12,500 bases of DNA from the NCBI GenBank assembly GCA_012295275.1, contig CM022678.1, positions 7,356,059-7,368,558 on the forward strand, read 5' to 3'. Below the pieces are notes generated by a model that did not search any database, was not told the origin of the DNA, and saw only the letters and a program-made list of their open reading frames with translations. Positions within the stretch are counted from its first letter, which is position 1. Each line of letters begins with the position of its first letter. The position numbers and the translations under genes are program-made. Origin of the DNA: Chrysomallon squamiferum (lineage: Eukaryota > Mollusca > Gastropoda > Neomphalida > Peltospiridae). Shown piece by piece: positions 9,702 through 12,500 of this stretch.

Positions 9702-9726
9702 TGACGTCACACTACTATTGACGTCA
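9702..9726. promoter_or_regulatory. Two perfect TGACGTCA palindromes (CRE-like sites)
   Basis: TGACGTCA occurs at 9702-9709 and 9719-9726, 17 bp apart, in a short non-repetitive part of intron 7. This is the consensus full-site cAMP response element bound by CREB/ATF bZIP factors. Function is an inference; an intronic enhancer is possible. Confidence 0.45.
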
Positions 9727-9804
9727 TACTTTACGGCAGTCGGTATTGTTGTTTTCAGGCATTTGTTATTATACGGTATTTAAAGCTGTAGTTCTAATAC
9801 TAGG

Positions 9805-10195
9805 TGTTAGTAACAGTAGTAATAATAGAAGAATCAACAGCAGCAGCAACAACAGCAACAACATAAGTACCATAAGTAGTAATAATAGTATAAATAGTAA
9901 GAGTAGAATGGTGATAATAATAGTATTATTGAAGTAATATTAGTAACAGTAGCAGTACCCGCAGAACTATTAATGTAGCAGTAGCTACAGTAATATAGTA
10001 CTATATCTACCAGCAACAACAATAGCAGTAATAGTAGTAGTAGTAGTAGCAGTAGTAGCAGTAGCGTCAGCAGTAGTAATAGTAATAGAAAGAATAGTTC
10101 TGATATTAGTATTGGTTGTGATGGAACCTTACTTATGTAGCTTTGGTGACGGTTATTTTGGTAATCGTAGTTGTTGTCGTACTAGTAGTAGTAAC
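9805..10195. repeat. AGT/AGC-rich degenerate triplet block in intron 7
   Basis: Triplets AGT, AGC, AAC and AAT, mostly at 9805-10090 with a tail of GTAGTA near 10180. It is in the opposite orientation to the ACT-rich block at 9195-9610 in the same intron. Confidence 0.9.
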
Positions 10196-10348
10196 ACTAA
10201 CTTTTAACTGAATATATTTCACTGTATCAAGCTCTTTCTTTATTTCATTTTTCTTTCATATATATTTTTTCATTATGATGGCTTCATTTATTCTTTTTCA
10301 TTTCCTTTCTTTCTCATTCATTCACTTATCGTGTATTTTATATTACAG

Positions 10349-10420
10349 AAATGTTTCACATAACAACATAAATTCGATATCGGACGGAGCTTTCAATGGC
10401 CTCAACAATTTACTGACATT
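10349..10420 (+). CDS. GRL101-like: Exon 8 in window: leucine-rich repeat
   Basis: The 72-bp exon lies between a TTTTATATTACAG acceptor and a GTGAGT donor. With TT+A (Leu) it reads LNVSHNNINSISDGAF, then NGLNNLLT. The ladder Asn is present and NVS is a sequon. The last bases of the exon plus its donor are copied 59 bp downstream in the intron (10469-10489), making a decoy donor. Read-through at the true donor gives TTG TGA. Confidence 0.95.
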
Positions 10421-10600
10421 GTGAGTATACAGTCACCTATATGTTACTGTTTTTATATTAATTACTTATTACTGAAATTGTGAGTATACATGTTACAATT
10501 ACCTTGTGATATACAGTCTGTTTATATTACTGTTTTATATCAATACTAAGACACTGTATGTTACTGTTTTTATATTAATTACTAAAAAGATGAGTACCAA
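10421..10600 (+). repeat. Duplicated splice-donor segment at the start of intron 8
   Basis: The exon 8 end and donor (10410-10430) recur at 10469-10489 with one base changed, 59 bp away. A 27-bp segment, TATGTTACTG to TTAATTACT, is present at 10440-10466 and 10557-10583. A third donor-like ATGAGTAC at 10590 has lost the GT. This is a short diverged tandem duplication. Confidence 0.85.
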
Positions 10601-11035
10601 TCAATACGCATGATTTAATAAATTAAGACACTGTGTTAATACTAAAAGTTCACCATCAAAACATGATAATAAATTATAATAGTACGTATGTAACTATTGC
10701 TGTTTAAAAAGCGTTCAGTCTTTAACAAATTCTGTTTACGTATTCGTAATGAAATAATAGAATCTTTGGATCACTAAAACCTACACAGAATTAAACAGAA
10801 TCACACCTCAAACTGCAAACACTGCAACAATACAGCTGAAACTGTTCAACGCATTCTCCTACATCTCCTATATATATATATATACTCCTATGAGGTCACC
10901 ACTAACAGAAGCTAACTCCTACTATATCACTAACACTCTAGAACAGTCAATGATAACGACACCATACAACAACTCCGACAAACAAATTGCTCCTTCGATC
11001 TGGCAACCTGACTACCTAAACCTGATGGAAATCGA
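10601..11035. other. Intron 8 interior, no gene seen
   Basis: AT-rich and then moderately mixed sequence with a short TA run at about 10870-10884. An open frame at 10890-11081 has no recognisable domain, no splice-supported boundaries and ends in Lys-rich low complexity. I see no coding evidence. Confidence 0.5.
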
Positions 11036-11275
11036 TAAAGAAAGAAAGAGAAAAAAAAAAGAAAGCAAGAAAGATAGATAAACACATAGCTAGAAAGATA
11101 GACAGATAGGCAGACAAAATAGAAAGAAGAAAGGAAGATAGAGAGAATGAGAAAAAAAAAAAAGAAAGATGAGTTAAATACATACACAGGCACATAAAAT
11201 ATGACGTTAATGATGCTGACGATGATGTTGGTGACGTTGATGATTATAATTAATAATGTTGATGATTATGATTGA
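11036..11275. repeat. GAAA/A-rich and GAT-rich low-complexity block in intron 8
   Basis: Purine-rich GAAAGAAAG and GATAGACAGATAG units at 11036-11170, then GATGATGTTG-type triplets at about 11205-11275. Exon 9 begins 70 bp further on. Confidence 0.85.
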
Positions 11276-11344
11276 TACTTTATGTTTTTAATTCGTAAAT
11301 TATGTATATTAAACTACAAAATTCTAATTTTATTTTTTCCCCAG

Positions 11345-11416
11345 GGATATTTCTGGTAACGATATTCAGCAGATTCAGAAGAACGTTTTCAATGGAATTC
11401 CACGTTTAGAGACTTT
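11345..11416 (+). CDS. GRL101-like: Exon 9 in window: last one-repeat LRR exon
   Basis: The 72-bp exon follows a strong TTTTTTCCCCAG acceptor and ends at a GTGAGT donor, phase 2 at both ends. With TT+G (Leu) it reads LDISGNDIQQIQKNVF, then NGIPRLET. The ladder Asn is kept. It resembles the last repeat of RXFP/LGR ectodomains, which runs into the hinge encoded by the next exon. Read-through at the donor gives TTG TGA. Confidence 0.95.
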
Positions 11417-11477
11417 GTGAGTGAAATTTATATTATATGTGTAGCTACATGTGTAGGTATTATGTGTTGTTGTGCTT

Positions 11478-11562
11478 CTGTCTGTCTGTCTGTCCTTATG
11501 TTAGCAAGTCTGTCTTTCCGTCAGTCTGCCTCTCTGTCTATCTATCTGTCTTTCTGTCTGTT
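11478..11562. repeat. CTGT/CTAT-rich stretch in intron 9
   Basis: Interrupted TGTC and CTAT tetranucleotides between exon 9 and the AG tract. No other feature. Confidence 0.85.
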
Positions 11563-11586
11563 TGATATAGATATCCTTGTTTGAGG

Positions 11587-11946
<360 letters not shown>

Positions 11947-12010
11947 ATGAATTATTACCAAATGCCAGGACAATGCTCTTTATTTTAATATCTCACTCGT
12001 TATTACTCAG

Positions 12011-12209
12011 GTACACAGACGAATATAGTTTGTGTTGTCTCGCTAAGGAAGTTAGCCGATGTTATCCGGAACCTGACGAGTTCTCGTCGTGCGAGGATCT
12101 CATGTCCAACTACGTGCTCCGGATCAGCATCTGGATTCTGGGGATGGTAGCCTCGTTTGGAAACTTGCTGGTGATTGGTTGGAGAGCACGTGACATTAGA
12201 GGAGGAAAG
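12011..12209 (+). CDS. GRL101-like: Exon 10 in window: Cys-rich hinge and transmembrane helix 1
   Basis: The 199-bp exon follows a TCGTTATTACTCAG acceptor, enters in phase 2 (TT+G, Leu) and leaves in phase 0 at GTCGGT. It starts YTDEYSLCCLAKEVSRCYP, continues with SSCEDLMSNYVLRISIWILG and ends with FGNLLVIGWRARDIRGGK. The CC, C and C residues form the hinge that follows the LRRs in LGR and RXFP receptors. The hydrophobic run from about YVLRIS to LLVIGW is TM1, and GN is the conserved class A N1.50 site with its preceding Gly. SSCEDLMSN is the text I associate with GRL101; vertebrate RXFPs have a related but different motif. The frame happens to be open through the (AG)n intron upstream and the triplets downstream, which is chance. 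The donor GTCGGT is weak, but the coding similarity stops there. Confidence 0.92.
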
Positions 12210-12224
12210 GTCGGTTCAGAAATG

Positions 12225-12230
12225 TTTATT

Positions 12231-12261
<31 letters not shown>

Positions 12262-12386
12262 GTAGTAGTAGTAGTAGCAGCAGCAGTTGTAGTAGTAGCA
12301 GTAGTGGTAGTAGTAGTAGCAGCAGTAGTAGTAGTAGTAGTAGTAGTAGCAGTAGTAGTAGCAGTAGTGGTAGTAGTAGTAGCAGC

Positions 12387-12423
<37 letters not shown>

Positions 12424-12450
12424 CTAGTTGTAGTAGTAGTAGTAGTAATA
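12225..12450. repeat. (TTA)n and (TAG/AGC)n triplets at the start of intron 10
   Basis: TTTA and ATT units, then AGT/AGC/GGT triplets to about 12447. A segment near 12285-12330 resembles 12345-12390, with AGTAGTGGTAGT in both, suggesting internal duplication. The frame that continues from exon 10 into this block is not coding. Confidence 0.93.
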
Positions 12451-12500
12451 ATGAGGTGTATAAAAGATGTGCCTTTGAATATTTAAAATGAAAGAATATT

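Noticed and set aside
9748-9937. Possible exon after GTTGTTTTCAG near 9758
   Set aside because: No LRR text follows, and exon 7 joins exon 8 in phase 2 without it.
10890-11081. 63-residue mixed-composition frame in intron 8
   Set aside because: Composition is less repetitive, but there is no recognisable domain, no splice boundary that fits the gene, and it ends in Lys-rich low complexity.

Overview
The window is animal (metazoan) nuclear DNA, most likely from a mollusc and probably a cephalopod. This is an inference. It rests on an intron-rich gene, very dense microsatellites of several classes, and a receptor that looks like the molluscan GRL101 type. No complete gene, RNA gene, CRISPR array or bacterial feature is visible. 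Almost all the long open frames in the region are translations of (AG)n, (CT)n and trinucleotide repeats and are not genes.

One real gene occupies the window on the + strand: an internal part of a leucine-rich-repeat G-protein-coupled receptor. Ten exons can be chained by GT..AG sites and by reading phase: 185-304 (one LDL-receptor class A module), 1582-1702 (Cys-rich LRR cap plus start of the first repeat), 3638-3712, 4342-4413, 5319-5390, 8376-8447, 9011-9082, 10349-10420, 11345-11416 (seven exons, one leucine-rich repeat each) and 12011-12209 (Cys-rich hinge and first transmembrane helix). Spliced, they give 315 uninterrupted codons with no stop or frameshift. Every LRR boundary is phase 2, and six consecutive LRR exons are exactly 72 bp. 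The signal peptide and any further LDLa modules lie upstream of the window. Transmembrane helices 2 to 7 and the C-terminus lie downstream. The order LDLa - LRR - hinge - 7TM is that of relaxin-family receptors (RXFP1/2, LGR type C) and of Lymnaea GRL101; the hinge and TM1 wording fits GRL101 better.

The introns are mostly simple sequence. Intron 1 holds an ACTG-based satellite with higher-order structure and then long (AG)n. Intron 2 holds CTA triplets with a 142-bp duplication, an A-rich block and (CT)n. Introns 3 and 4 hold (TA)n, a degenerate 40-bp array and a long (CTAT)n. Intron 5 (2985 bp) holds triplet repeats, a possible tRNA-derived SINE, a foldback structure around (AG)n, a 31-bp tandem repeat in a less repetitive island, and a degenerate 50-bp repeat. 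Intron 6 holds (GT)n and (TC)n. Intron 7 holds ACT-rich and AGT-rich blocks in opposite orientation around two perfect TGACGTCA palindromes. Intron 8 begins with a duplicated copy of its own splice donor. Intron 9 is (AG)n with two GGGA clusters able to form G-quadruplexes. Intron 10 starts with TTA and TAG/AGC triplets.

I did not find a wholly new gene system. The most interesting signals concern RNA: alternating complementary GA and CU tracts that flank exon groups, inverted triplet blocks and a near-perfect foldback in the introns, a duplicated splice donor, and stop codons created at most splice donors.
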